Positions 14,346 to 22,958 of a DNA stretch of 34,168 bases are shown piece after piece. The notes below the pieces were generated by a model. The model saw only the letters and a list, made by a program, of their open reading frames with translations. It searched no databases and was not told where the DNA came from. Source of the DNA: Flavobacteriales bacterium (GTDB taxonomy: Bacteria; Bacteroidota; Bacteroidia; UBA10329); contig JAIPBJ010000030.1 in assembly GCA_021739625.1 (NCBI GenBank), positions 1 to 34,168 of the forward strand, in the 5' to 3' direction. How positions within the stretch are numbered: position 1 is the stretch's first letter; each line of letters starts with the position of its first letter. Made by a program: the position numbers and the translations under genes.

Positions 14346-17300
14346 TCACTGCTTCGCGAAGCGGATGGTCATCTCTCCATCAGCGGCCTGAACCCTTACG
14401 AAGTAGAAGCCATTGGCAACAGCAGTCACATCGATCGACTGTGTGAAGTTCTGCGCGCCACTCAGCACCACTGCTGGCATCACCTGACGACCTGTGACAT
14501 CCATCACGATGATGGAGACATCGGTCGCGGTCTCCAGCTCTCCACGGAGGCTGAACTGCCCGTTGTTCGGGTTGGGGAACAGCACCACAGAGCGGAACAC
14601 CGACTGCTCGCCCACACTGATGTTGCCACCTGAGTAGGTGAAGGGCAGCGTGGCAGAAGACTGGATGCAGCCGTTCTGACCGGTGTACTGAATGGCATAG
14701 TTGCCGCTCTCCTCAATGACATAGGAACTGCCAGTTGCGCCCGGGATCGGATTGCCGTTGAAGAACCACTGGAAGTCAATGGCTGTCTGTGCATTCTCAA
14801 GATAGAGCGAATCGCCATCGTTGAGCAGAACACCTATCGTGGACTCCAGAGCCGGGACATAGACCGCTACGCCTGTCACATCCAACGCACCGCAGATGCT
14901 GCCTCCGCCTTGCAGCAACAGACCATCGATCTGAAGTCCTGTGGTGGAATTTGCAGGGTTGAGCGTGTTCGGATCATAGACCAGCGTGTGGATGGTGTAG
15001 TTGCCACCTGCGGCCACTGTGAACACAGCGAAGTTGCTTGTGGCCACAATGGTCAGACCTGCGCCCTCGGTAAGCACATAGAGCACATCATAACCTATCG
15101 GGTAGGTCGGATTGACGGTATGGACCGCAGCGAGCACAGCACTGCCTTCGAAAAGGCAGACGATCGGAGAACTGGTGACCAGCGAACCGGCAGTGACTCC
15201 AGCGCAAGGCACAGTGCAATCCACCACGGTGAATGCCGCACCGGTCATGTCGAGCGAACCGCAGATGCTTCCACCACCCTGTTCGAGCAATGCATTGACA
15301 TCGAAACCGGTTGTTGTGCCGAACACCACTGAACTCACATCGAGTGTGAGCGGGTCATATACCAAGGTGTGGATGGTGTAAACTCCAAAGGCATTGACCA
15401 CAAAGTTCGGTGTGGGTGACGCGTTGAGGATCACGAGGCCAGCGCCTTGGGTAAGCACGTAGAGTGTCTGGAATCCGGCCGGAACAACAGCGTTGCCGCC
15501 AGGAGTGGCGCTGAGTGTTGCAGTTCCATTGGTCAGACACACCTCGGGCTGAGAAGCACTGATGGTACCTGCATTGGCCTCGCACACCGGGCATACGGTC
15601 ACTGCGATGGCCGCACCGGTCATATCGAGCGCACCGCAGATGACACCTCCTCCTTGGATAAGGAGGTTGTTGGCCTCGTATCCGGTGGAAGCGCTCAAGA
15701 GCGGAGTGCCCGTGAGCGGATCGATCACAACGGTATGAATGGTGTAGTTGCCCACAGCCGTGACCGTGAAGTCAGGAGAGACCATGTTCACATCCACCAC
15801 CGTCAGGCCCGTACCTTCTGTAAGCACATAAGCCACCTGATAGCCTGAAGGCACATTGCCATCATTGTTCCAGATCGCGCTGATATCGACCGAACCGTTC
15901 TCGAAGCATACGGCCGATTCGACAGCAGTGATGGTTCCAGCATCGGCATCGCACTGCGCGCAGTTGATGACTTCGATGGCCACACCCGTGGCATCGAACG
16001 ATGCACACACTGTACCTACCGCAGTCTGCACCATGCTCACAGTGACAAATCCTGGGACGAACAGTGACGCGTCCAGCGTATTGGGGTCATAGACCAGCGT
16101 GTGAACAGTATAGTTGCCGGTGGCAGAGACGGTGAATACCGATGAACCTCCGATCTGCTGGATGGTGCCACTTGCATCGGCAAGGCCATAAAGCACAGCG
16201 TATCCGGCAGGCACCACGGCATCACCGTTGGCAGATGCGTTGATGGTGCCACTGCCGTTGATGAGGCAGGTCTGCGGATCGGGAACGCTGAGCGTTCCGG
16301 CAAAGGGCGCCTCGACCACGAACAGTGCTCCGCTCACATCCAATGAGCCGCAGATATTGCCACCGCCCTGAATGAGCATCCCATCAACATCAAACCCGGT
16401 GGTCACACCGAACTGAACAGATGATATGTCCAAGGTCAGGGGATCGAACACCAAAGTGTGGATGGTGTAGTTGCCACCTGCGGTCACTGTGAAATCGGGA
16501 GTGGCAGCAGCGTCAATGATGATGAGGCCTGCACCTTGCGAAAGCACATACACGGTCTGAAATCCTGCTGGAACGACCGCATCGCCATTGGCAGTAGCCG
16601 AAAGGTTGGCCGATCCGTTGGTGAGACATTGCACCGCATTGACGGCAGTAAGTGTTCCAGCGTCAGCCTCGCAGTTGCAGCTCACGTTGAGCGAGAAGTT
16701 GCCTGAAGCGTTGTTGTAACCCGTCACATAGATATAGTAATCGGTACCGGATGTGGTGCTGACGGTCAACTCGGACTGAAGGCCGCAGCTGTCATCATTC
16801 CCATCCACGCAGACGAGGCTGTTGCAGTCGCCCTCGAATACACCGAGCTTAGTGTCGAATTCTGAACCGCACAGGGACACGGTCACATCATTGCCTGTGC
16901 CGGCAAGGACATACCATAGACCGGGAGAATCGGTAAGATCGGTGCCACATGTGCCCAACAAGGCCTCAGGCGTTGCCGTGGCAGTGCTTCCGTTGATGGT
17001 CTGACCACAGTCGATGGCAAGGGCACCAGAACAGAGATTGTTGACAGGCGGGGTGGCGCATGTGATGCTCAGACTGAAATCGCCAGCCAAGGCCTGGTAG
17101 CCCGTCACATAGATGTAGTAATCGGTACCTGTAGCACTGAGGAAATTGACCTCGGACTGAACTCCACAGGCATCGTCATTACCTGCGACACAGATGAAAT
17201 CGCCACACACCCCCGTAAAGACACCGATCTTGGTATCAAAGGCAGAACCGCAGAGCGATGCGGTGACAACATCTCCATTGCCAGCGAACACATACCATAC

Positions 17301-18677
17301 ACCGGGGGCAGTTGACAGGTCGGTGTCGCAAATGCCGGGGTTGTCAGAGTTGTCTGCGCCCACAGTGCTTCCAGTGACCACATCACCGCAGGATACCGTG
17401 ATGGCATCACCGCAGAGGTTGTTCTCCACGTTGCAGTCAATGACATCAATGACAGCTCCTGTGAGATAGAGCGAGGCACAGATGGTGCCTCCGCCCTGAA
17501 TGAGCTGTCCATTGACCTGTGCCAATGTCACAAAACCGGGGACGAACAGCGCCAGATTGAGCGTTGTGGGATCATAGACCAGCGTGTGAATGCTCCAGCT
17601 TCCCAATGCGGTGACTGTGAATGAAGCGGTAGGGCTGATCTGCTGGATCACACCATTGGCATCCACAAGCCCATAAGTGACCTGATAGCCTGATGGAACG
17701 GTCGGTGCTGTGCCAACAGAAGCAGAAACAATGGCCGAACCGTTCAAAAGGCATACGGGATTGACATCTGCAGTCAGTGTGCCGGCATCAGCATCGCAAG
17801 GCGCACATTGCGGAGCGGCAGCAGTGAGGAAGGTGACCATCATGGAATCTGCAGAAAGGGAGCAGATGCTGTCGTATGGAGCGACCATGTCAGCCTGAGC
17901 GAAGATGTAGAACGCCCATGTTCCTTCCAAAGGAGGAAGGCTGTTGGCCGAGAGGAGACCACCGAGATCGTTGTCGATGCCTGTGACCGGAAAAGATGCG
18001 ACCGGGGCCAGCGTGGTGGGGCCGTTCAACCCGCCAGAGGCACCTGCCTGAGGCGAGATATAGATCCCATAGGCATTCAGCGTGCTTTCGCTGCCATCGG
18101 TGACGAGGTCAAAAGCTTCGCCCGGGCAGAGTGTCAACGGGGACAGTGAGACATCCAATGAGGCACTGACATCACATGAGGGCGGAGCACACAATGCAGG
18201 GCTTGCACCGCATGTGACCGTGGGATTGCCATTGTCGGTGTTGAACGCAGTGCCGCACGGATCGCCTGTACGGTGAATTACGATGCTATAGACACCACTC
18301 TCTGTGGCCGTCCTTGACAATGAGCAATTGGCCGCAAAATCACCGACCGTGCCCAGGTTGAATGCGTCCACAGCGCCAGAGGGCGCTACGATGGTGATAG
18401 CGGGAATCCAAGCTCCCGCACCAAAACCGGAACACATGTCAAACACGTAATCGGCACCTGCCTGAACATCATTCAGAAGATAGGCCTCAGAGCCATATAT
18501 ACCGATGGTGGAGAAGCCCGGATCTGTAATGGCGCATGAGTTCCCATCGAAACAAGGCGCGCCACCAGCTGTATTCAGGTCGTTCCAAGTGGCTGCGGCC
18601 GTGGTACACTGCGCATAGGAGGCGACAGACAACAGCAGCATGGCCGCTGTTGTCAGGAAGGTAATTCGTGTTCTCAT
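14346..18677 (-). CDS. Large modular secreted protein with T9SS type A sorting domain
   Basis: A 1443-residue extracellular or cell-surface protein. It has a signal peptide (MRTRITFLTTAAMLLLSVASYAQ is cleaved near residue 23) and an N-terminal domain with a second unique domain. Then come six copies of a roughly 110-125 residue module marked by AGT/AGS, a CLxNGS-like strand, YTIHTLVYDP, IQGGGxICGxLDxTG and a closing cysteine. Two copies of a different roughly 120-residue module (NNLCxxA, WYVxAG, FDTKxGVF, GTDYYIYVTGY) sit between module 1 and module 2. An Ig-like segment (FQWFFNGNPI) precedes the C-terminal T9SS sorting domain (FPNPNNGQFSL to the end). Secretion by the type IX system follows from that domain. 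Function is unknown; adhesion or surface coating is an inference. Its start overlaps the stop of the upstream 106-residue gene. Confidence 0.9.
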   Translation of the reverse strand: MRTRITFLTTAAMLLLSVASYAQCTTAAATWNDLNTAGGAPCFDGNSCAITDPGFSTIGIYGSEAYLLNDVQAGADYVFDMCSGFGAGAWIPAITIVAPSGAVDAFNLGTVGDFAANCSLSRTATESGVYSIVIHRTGDPCGTAFNTDNGNPTVTCGASPALCAPPSCDVSASLDVSLSPLTLCPGEAFDLVTDGSESTLNAYGIYISPQAGASGGLNGPTTLAPVASFPVTGIDNDLGGLLSANSLPPLEGTWAFYIFAQADMVAPYDSICSLSADSMMVTFLTAAAPQCAPCDADAGTLTADVNPVCLLNGSAIVSASVGTAPTVPSGYQVTYGLVDANGVIQQISPTASFTVTALGSWSIHTLVYDPTTLNLALFVPGFVTLAQVNGQLIQGGGTICASLYLTGAVIDVIDCNVENNLCGDAITVSCGDVVTGSTVGADNSDNPGICDTDLSTAPGVWYVFAGNGDVVTASLCGSAFDTKIGVFTGVCGDFICVAGNDDACGVQSEVNFLSATGTDYYIYVTGYQALAGDFSLSITCATPPVNNLCSGALAIDCGQTINGSTATATPEALLGTCGTDLTDSPGLWYVLAGTGNDVTVSLCGSEFDTKLGVFEGDCNSLVCVDGNDDSCGLQSELTVSTTSGTDYYIYVTGYNNASGNFSLNVSCNCEADAGTLTAVNAVQCLTNGSANLSATANGDAVVPAGFQTVYVLSQGAGLIIIDAAATPDFTVTAGGNYTIHTLVFDPLTLDISSVQFGVTTGFDVDGMLIQGGGNICGSLDVSGALFVVEAPFAGTLSVPDPQTCLINGSGTINASANGDAVVPAGYAVLYGLADASGTIQQIGGSSVFTVSATGNYTVHTLVYDPNTLDASLFVPGFVTVSMVQTAVGTVCASFDATGVAIEVINCAQCDADAGTITAVESAVCFENGSVDISAIWNNDGNVPSGYQVAYVLTEGTGLTVVDVNMVSPDFTVTAVGNYTIHTVVIDPLTGTPLLSASTGYEANNLLIQGGGVICGALDMTGAAIAVTVCPVCEANAGTISASQPEVCLTNGTATLSATPGGNAVVPAGFQTLYVLTQGAGLVILNASPTPNFVVNAFGVYTIHTLVYDPLTLDVSSVVFGTTTGFDVNALLEQGGGSICGSLDMTGAAFTVVDCTVPCAGVTAGSLVTSSPIVCLFEGSAVLAAVHTVNPTYPIGYDVLYVLTEGAGLTIVATSNFAVFTVAAGGNYTIHTLVYDPNTLNPANSTTGLQIDGLLLQGGGSICGALDVTGVAVYVPALESTIGVLLNDGDSLYLENAQTAIDFQWFFNGNPIPGATGSSYVIEESGNYAIQYTGQNGCIQSSATLPFTYSGGNISVGEQSVFRSVVLFPNPNNGQFSLRGELETATDVSIIVMDVTGRQVMPAVVLSGAQNFTQSIDVTAVANGFYFVRVQAADGEMTIRFAKQ

Positions 18678-18997
18678 TATTTGTTCTCGTTAAGGGTTGC
18701 AGAAAGCTCTTTGCTGCGGTTGCGAAGGATGTTCAGACGGTTGTCGTAGGCCGCACGGTCAAAGCCTTCGCGGGTGTGGTTCTCATTGATGAACTTCTCC
18801 AACTCAACTATGGAGCGGTCCAATTGCTCAAGCTGTGTCCTGGGGTCCACAGGTGCTGCTTCGCCTTTGACAGCGGGCTTCAGCGTCTCTTTGCTTTCCA
18901 CTTTGGCGGGTGTGGCAGCATTGTTCCCGTTGGATTGTGCTTGGGCCATTGCACCGGAAAACATGGCAATAGCAGAGAGGATGACGAGCTTTTTCAT
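18677..18997 (-). CDS. Small secreted periplasmic protein, coiled-coil
   Basis: Unrecognised 106-residue protein. A clear signal peptide (MKKLVILSAIAMFSGAMAQA) is followed by a Ser/Asn/Ala-rich linker and a charged helical C-terminal half (about 55-106) with heptad-like Leu/Ile spacing that suggests a short coiled coil. Two exact TATGTTTG promoter elements lie upstream. Its TAA stop shares a base with the ATG of the 1443-residue T9SS cargo gene, so the two are translationally coupled. It may be a periplasmic helper for that large protein, but this is inference from gene order only. Confidence 0.8.
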   Translation of the reverse strand: MKKLVILSAIAMFSGAMAQAQSNGNNAATPAKVESKETLKPAVKGEAAPVDPRTQLEQLDRSIVELEKFINENHTREGFDRAAYDNRLNILRNRSKELSATLNENK

Positions 18998-19027
18998 TTC
19001 AGTCAGGTTTGGTTAAAATGGAGGAAA

Positions 19028-19045
19028 CAAACATAGCCAAACATA
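19028..19045 (-). promoter_or_regulatory. Double -7 promoter element of the periplasmic protein/T9SS cargo operon
   Basis: TATGTTTG occurs twice on the minus strand (19045-19038 and 19035-19028), each an exact TAnnTTTG match. The nearer copy is 30 nt before the ATG at 18997. Two alternative transcription starts 10 nt apart are possible. Confidence 0.55.
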
Positions 19046-19148
19046 CGGTTCGCGGCATGGTTTGAAGTTCGGTCGGAAAAATGCCCGATGTCCCTGCGAT
19101 CTTCCCATTCCGAAACGCTCCTCATGTCCGATCGCACAGCGGCCCAAT

Positions 19149-19156
19149 TACCTTTG
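19149..19156 (+). promoter_or_regulatory. -7 promoter element of pyrD
   Basis: TACCTTTG, an exact TAnnTTTG match, followed by CCGACC and the pyrD ATG at 19163. The 6-nt distance suggests a leaderless mRNA and fixes the start codon downstream of this site. Confidence 0.6.
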
Positions 19157-19162
19157 CCGACC

Positions 19163-20197
19163 ATGTACAAGGCACTGCTCCGTCCACTTTTCTTTCTCCT
19201 GCCTCCAGAGAAGGCCCACCATGTGGTGGTGGGCCTATTCAAGCTACTGATGCACATTCCGGGAATGGGGCGGCTCATGTCTTCCATGTTCACTGTGCGC
19301 GACAGACGTTTGGAAAGGGAGGTGTTCGGGCTGCGGTTCCCAAATCCTGTGGGCCTTGCGGCAGGGTTCGACAAGGATGCCGGATTTTATCGCGAGTTCT
19401 CGAACCTCGGTTTCGGTTTCATAGAAGTAGGGACCATCACCCCCAAGGGTCAGGAAGGAAATCCGAGACCGCGCATGTTCCGCCTGCCAAAGGACGGTGG
19501 GCTCATCAACCGCATGGGATTCAACAACAGCGGGGTGCAGGTGGCCAGTACACGTCTAAAGGGAAGGGATCCCGGATTCATCATCGGGGGCAACATCGGC
19601 AAGAATAAGCTGACGCCCAACGAAGCGGCATTGGACGACTATCTCGCCTGTTTCCGTCAATTGCACACAGTGGTGGACTATTTCGTGGTGAATGTGAGTT
19701 CGCCCAACACGCCCGGCCTTCGCGACCTGCAGGAGAAGGAGCCGCTGATGCGCATACTGAGCGCGTTGAAGGCCGAGAATGCCCGGTTGGAACAGGGCCG
19801 CCCCATTCTTCTGAAGATAGCGCCCGACCTGACGGACACCCAACTGGACGACATCATCGAGATCGTGCGCGAAACAGGCATTGACGGGGTGATCGCCACC
19901 AACACTACCATTTCGCGCAGCGGACTGAGAACGGATGCATCGGTGATAGACACCATCGGCATGGGCGGCCTGAGTGGCAGACCCGTGCGACAGCGCAGCA
20001 CTGAGGTGATCCGCTATCTGCACACGAAGAGCCACGGTGCCTTCCCCATCGTTGGAGTGGGCGGCATCCACAGCGCAGCAGATGCACTGGAGAAACTGGA
20101 CGCGGGTGCGGCACTGGTGCAGATCTACACGGGTTTCATCTATGAGGGGCCAGCGCTCATCAGCGAGATCAACCGCGCATTGCTGAAACGGGCATAG
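19163..20197 (+). CDS. pyrD: Dihydroorotate dehydrogenase (quinone), class 2
   Basis: Catalyses oxidation of dihydroorotate to orotate with quinone as acceptor, the fourth step of pyrimidine synthesis, at the inner membrane. The 344-residue protein begins [20 protein letters not shown], the short membrane-associating helix of class 2 enzymes. FMN-barrel motifs follow: [22 protein letters not shown], and [11 protein letters not shown] with the expected catalytic Ser180, then ATNTTISR and GVGGIHS. The ATG at 19163 fits the class 2 N-terminus and lies 6 nt after the promoter element TACCTTTG. Longer in-frame starts would run through that promoter. It is convergent with the YggS-type gene and separated from it by a small hairpin. 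Confidence 0.96.
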   Translation: MYKALLRPLFFLLPPEKAHHVVVGLFKLLMHIPGMGRLMSSMFTVRDRRLEREVFGLRFPNPVGLAAGFDKDAGFYREFSNLGFGFIEVGTITPKGQEGNPRPRMFRLPKDGGLINRMGFNNSGVQVASTRLKGRDPGFIIGGNIGKNKLTPNEAALDDYLACFRQLHTVVDYFVVNVSSPNTPGLRDLQEKEPLMRILSALKAENARLEQGRPILLKIAPDLTDTQLDDIIEIVRETGIDGVIATNTTISRSGLRTDASVIDTIGMGGLSGRPVRQRSTEVIRYLHTKSHGAFPIVGVGGIHSAADALEKLDAGAALVQIYTGFIYEGPALISEINRALLKRA

Positions 20198-20214
20198 GTC
20201 TGGCGCGTCAGACC
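20197..20214. terminator. Short hairpin between pyrD and the YggS-type gene
   Basis: GGTCTG and CAGACC form a perfect 6-bp stem with a 6-nt loop in the 10-nt gap between the convergent genes, touching both stop codons. No T-tract follows on either strand, so termination there is only possible. Confidence 0.4.
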
Positions 20215-20882
20215 GCGGCCCTGTGGCCGAATATGGCACTGCCCACCCGCACCATGGTACTCCCCTCCCCTATCGCCATGCCGTAGTCGCCCGACATGCC
20301 CATGCTGAGGACGGTGAAATGTGCATTTTCCTGAAAGCAGTGCACTTTCAGATGATGGAATATGCTGCGCAACCGGGCGAACTCGCTGCGCACCTGCTGT
20401 CCGTCATCGGTGAAAGTGGCCATGCCCATGACACCTACCACACGGATGTTGCGCATCGCGGAGAACCTGCTTGAACGGAGCATCTCCTCGGCCTCTTCCA
20501 GCGAGAATCCGTGCTTGGTCTCCTCCCGGGCCACATGGAATTGGAGGAGCACATCAATGACACGTTCGCATTTCATGGCCTGTTGGTTCACTTCCTCCAG
20601 CAACCGCTCTGAGTCGATGGAATGGATGAGATGGACGAACGCTGCGATGGCCTTCACCTTGTTGCGCTGAAGATGCCCGATAAGGTGCCAGCGGATGTCC
20701 TTGGGCAGCGCATCATACTTCTCCAGAAGTTCCTGCACACGGTTCTCCCCAAAATCGCGATGGCCCGCCATGTAGGCCTCCAGCACCGACCGTGCAGGGT
20801 GCGTCTTGGACACGGCCACCAGCGTCACCCCATCGGGAAGCGTGTCCTTGACGGACATAAGATGCTCTGCGATCCCTTTCAT
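20208..20882 (-). CDS. YggS/PROSC-type pyridoxal phosphate homeostasis protein
   Basis: PLP-binding protein of the YggS/PLPBP family involved in vitamin B6 homeostasis, without known catalysis. The 224-residue product is a single TIM barrel: LVAVSKTHP with PLP-binding Lys26, GENRVQEL, WHLIGHLQRNK, IHSIDS, LLQFHVAREETKHGF, and the phosphate-binding end SMGMSGDYGMAIGEGSTMVRVGSAIFG. Length and motif order match the family. The ATG at 20882 is 5 nt after a near-consensus element CAACTTTG. It ends 10 nt from pyrD on the opposite strand. Confidence 0.95.
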   Translation of the reverse strand: MKGIAEHLMSVKDTLPDGVTLVAVSKTHPARSVLEAYMAGHRDFGENRVQELLEKYDALPKDIRWHLIGHLQRNKVKAIAAFVHLIHSIDSERLLEEVNQQAMKCERVIDVLLQFHVAREETKHGFSLEEAEEMLRSSRFSAMRNIRVVGVMGMATFTDDGQQVRSEFARLRSIFHHLKVHCFQENAHFTVLSMGMSGDYGMAIGEGSTMVRVGSAIFGHRAAV

Positions 20883-20887
20883 GCCGG

Positions 20888-20895
20888 CAAAGTTG
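20888..20895 (-). promoter_or_regulatory. Near-consensus -7 element of the YggS-type gene
   Basis: CAACTTTG on the minus strand has one mismatch to TAnnTTTG and is followed by CCGGC and the ATG at 20882, the same arrangement as at pyrD. Confidence 0.45.
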
Positions 20896-20938
20896 GCGAA
20901 TGCATGGAAATGGCGTAATTCGGCAAGGAAAAAGGCTT

Positions 20939-21092
20939 CGGAATTGGAAGTTGGAAGTTCGGAGTTGGAAGAGGAAAATTGAAAATTGAACCGACCGAAG
21001 GAAGCTCATTGCCTTCGCAATAAAATCGAACATTGCAAATTGAAAATCACGACTTCTTTCCGCTGACCAATAATCAATATCCAATAATCAAT
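20939..21092. repeat. Heptamer-phased spacer upstream of the PaaK-like gene
   Basis: The gap between the YggS-type gene and the PaaK-like ligase is built of degenerate 7-nt units: GAATTGG/AAGTTGG types from 20939, ATTGAAA types near 20980, and NNCAATA units at about 21065-21090. Nothing coding is seen here. The same unit families recur elsewhere in the window. Confidence 0.75.
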
Positions 21093-21097
21093 TCCTC

Positions 21098-22372
21098 ATG
21101 TCTCCGCTCGAAACAAGTGCCCTGGCCCGCGAGAACTTCCATCTGACGGGTCTCCGCGAGCATCTGACCTATCTGCTGGCCCACAGTCCGTTCTATCGCG
21201 AACACCTGAAATGGGCCCCTGCCACCGCCAAGGAACTGCGTGGTCTGGAAGACCTTCAAGGACTTCCGTTCACCGAGAAGGACGATCTGGCGCGGGACAA
21301 CATGGCATTCCTGTGCGTGCCGATGCAGGAGGTGCGCGACATTGTGACCACAAGTGGCACCTTGGGCGACCCTGTGAGCTGTTTCCTTACGGCAAACGAC
21401 CTTGACCGGCTTGGCCGGAACGAGGCACATTCGTACCGCATCGCGGGCTGCACGGCCGATGACACCTTCCAGCTGATGACCACCATCGACAAACGTTTCA
21501 TGGCAGGACTGGCCTATTTTCTCGGTGTGCAGCAGTTGGGCGGCCGCATCATCCGTTCGGGGCCGGGCGCCATGCAACTGCAATGGGAGAGCATACAGCG
21601 TTTCGGCCCTACAGTGCTGATCGCAGTGCCGTCATTCATCCCAAAACTGCTGCGTCATGCCATTGAACAGGGCATCGACCCCAACGCCACCTCGGTGAGG
21701 CGCATCATCTGCATAGGTGAGCCGGTGCGCGATGCCACACTCCGGCCAAGTCTTTTGGCGCAGCGCATCACCACTGAATGGGATGTGGAGCTGTTCTCCA
21801 CCTACGCCAGCACCGAGATGCAGACCGCCTTCACCGAGTGCGGGGAAGGAAGGGGCGCACACCTCATTCCCGAGCTGATGCACGTGGAAGTGCTGAAGGA
21901 GAATGGCGAACATGCCAAGGACGGTGAGGCGGGCGAGGTGGTGGTGACCCCGCTCGGAGTGCAGGGCTCGCCCGTGCTGCGTTATCGCACAGGCGACATC
22001 TGCCATTGGCACGATGCGCCCTGCGGATGCGGCCGCAACACGCCCCGCCTTGGCCCTGTGGTGGGCCGCAGGCAGCAACTGCTCAAATTCAAAGGCACCA
22101 GTCTCTATCCCAACGCCATCATCGACCTGCTGGCCCAGATGCGCGAAGTGAGCAGCTTTGTGGTGGAGGTGGAACGCGATGAGATGGGACTTGACGAGGT
22201 GATCCTGCGACTGTCGCTGCACGATGCCGGCACCGAAGACCAAGTGAAGGAAGAACTGCGGTCGAAACTGCGGGTCAGTCCGTGTGTGATCCTCTGCGAC
22301 CGCGAGCAGATAGACCGTATGCGCTTCAACGAGAACGAACGCAAACCAAGGATATTCTTCGACCGCAGATGA
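21098..22372 (+). CDS. Phenylacetate-CoA ligase (PaaK)-like adenylate-forming enzyme
   Basis: Member of the PaaK-type adenylate-forming ligases, which activate an aryl or acyl carboxylate as AMP ester and usually pass it to CoA. The 424 residues contain the P-loop-like TTSGTLGDP near 84-92, the FSTYASTEMQ region, a YRTGDIC motif with the adenine-site Asp, a CGCGR cysteine segment, and GRRQQLLKFKGTSLYP leading into the small C-terminal domain. The ATG at 21098 follows a repeat-filled spacer. The natural substrate is unknown. Aryl-CoA formation for the coumarate-starting pigment pathway is attractive, since PaaK-like enzymes are seen in flexirubin-type clusters, but the gene is some 7 kb from that locus. 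Confidence 0.85.
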   Translation: MSPLETSALARENFHLTGLREHLTYLLAHSPFYREHLKWAPATAKELRGLEDLQGLPFTEKDDLARDNMAFLCVPMQEVRDIVTTSGTLGDPVSCFLTANDLDRLGRNEAHSYRIAGCTADDTFQLMTTIDKRFMAGLAYFLGVQQLGGRIIRSGPGAMQLQWESIQRFGPTVLIAVPSFIPKLLRHAIEQGIDPNATSVRRIICIGEPVRDATLRPSLLAQRITTEWDVELFSTYASTEMQTAFTECGEGRGAHLIPELMHVEVLKENGEHAKDGEAGEVVVTPLGVQGSPVLRYRTGDICHWHDAPCGCGRNTPRLGPVVGRRQQLLKFKGTSLYPNAIIDLLAQMREVSSFVVEVERDEMGLDEVILRLSLHDAGTEDQVKEELRSKLRVSPCVILCDREQIDRMRFNENERKPRIFFDRR

Positions 22373-22432
22373 CCTGAGGGGAATCATCGGCTAAGCAGAT
22401 TGCGGTCATTAGTGAATGACGGATGGCAGCCC

Positions 22433-22440
22433 TACTTTTG
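22433..22440 (+). promoter_or_regulatory. -7 promoter element of the CBS-protein gene
   Basis: TACTTTTG, an exact TAnnTTTG match followed by CC, 22 nt before the ATG at 22463. It implies a leader of about 15 nt. Confidence 0.55.
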
Positions 22441-22462
22441 CCACCGATAAAACACAACAGCC

Positions 22463-22885
22463 ATGTCAGAGAAAACAGTAGATGAAGTGATGGTACGCGA
22501 GGTGCGCACAGTGACGCCCGACCACAGCATCTCGGAGGTAAAGGAAATTTTCAAAACGGAAGGCTTCCGCCACATGCCCGTTGTGGATGCTGATGGCCTT
22601 GTGGGCATCATCAGTCATACCGACCTGATGCGGGTGTCGCATGGTGCGCAGCTGGCATGGGAGAAGAAGGACGATGTGAACAGCCTCATCTTCGAATCGA
22701 CCACTGTGGGGCAGGTGATGACCCGCGATGTGAAGACCGTGGAGAGTGCGGCCCCACTGAGCGAGGCGGCCCGCATCATGATGCATTACAAGCTGAACGC
22801 TGTGCCGGTGACCGAGGATGGCGACATCATCGGACTGCTCACCTCCACCGACATCATGAAGGAGTACATCCGCAGGGTGAAATAG
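22463..22885 (+). CDS. CBS-domain pair protein
   Basis: Stand-alone pair of CBS domains (140 residues), a fold that binds adenosine-type ligands (AMP, ATP, SAM or cyclic dinucleotides) and usually senses energy status. Each half carries a VMxRxVxTV start, a MPVVDxDGLVGIISHTDL or VPVTEDGDIIGLLTSTDI stretch and the closing helix. There is no attached effector domain. The ATG at 22463 is 22 nt after TACTTTTG, an exact -7 element, giving a short leader. The partner regulated by this module is not evident from the neighbours. Confidence 0.92.
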   Translation: MSEKTVDEVMVREVRTVTPDHSISEVKEIFKTEGFRHMPVVDADGLVGIISHTDLMRVSHGAQLAWEKKDDVNSLIFESTTVGQVMTRDVKTVESAAPLSEAARIMMHYKLNAVPVTEDGDIIGLLTSTDIMKEYIRRVK

Positions 22886-22958
22886 GACCATCGAATCGTG
22901 TATGCGGGAGGACCGCCTCTGCAACGGACACCTTTGACCTCGCAGCCCACCGAGAAGT

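Noticed and set aside
19088-19162. N-terminal extension of pyrD by 25 codons
   Set aside because: The extra codons run through the exact promoter element TACCTTTG and do not resemble class 2 enzyme N-termini.
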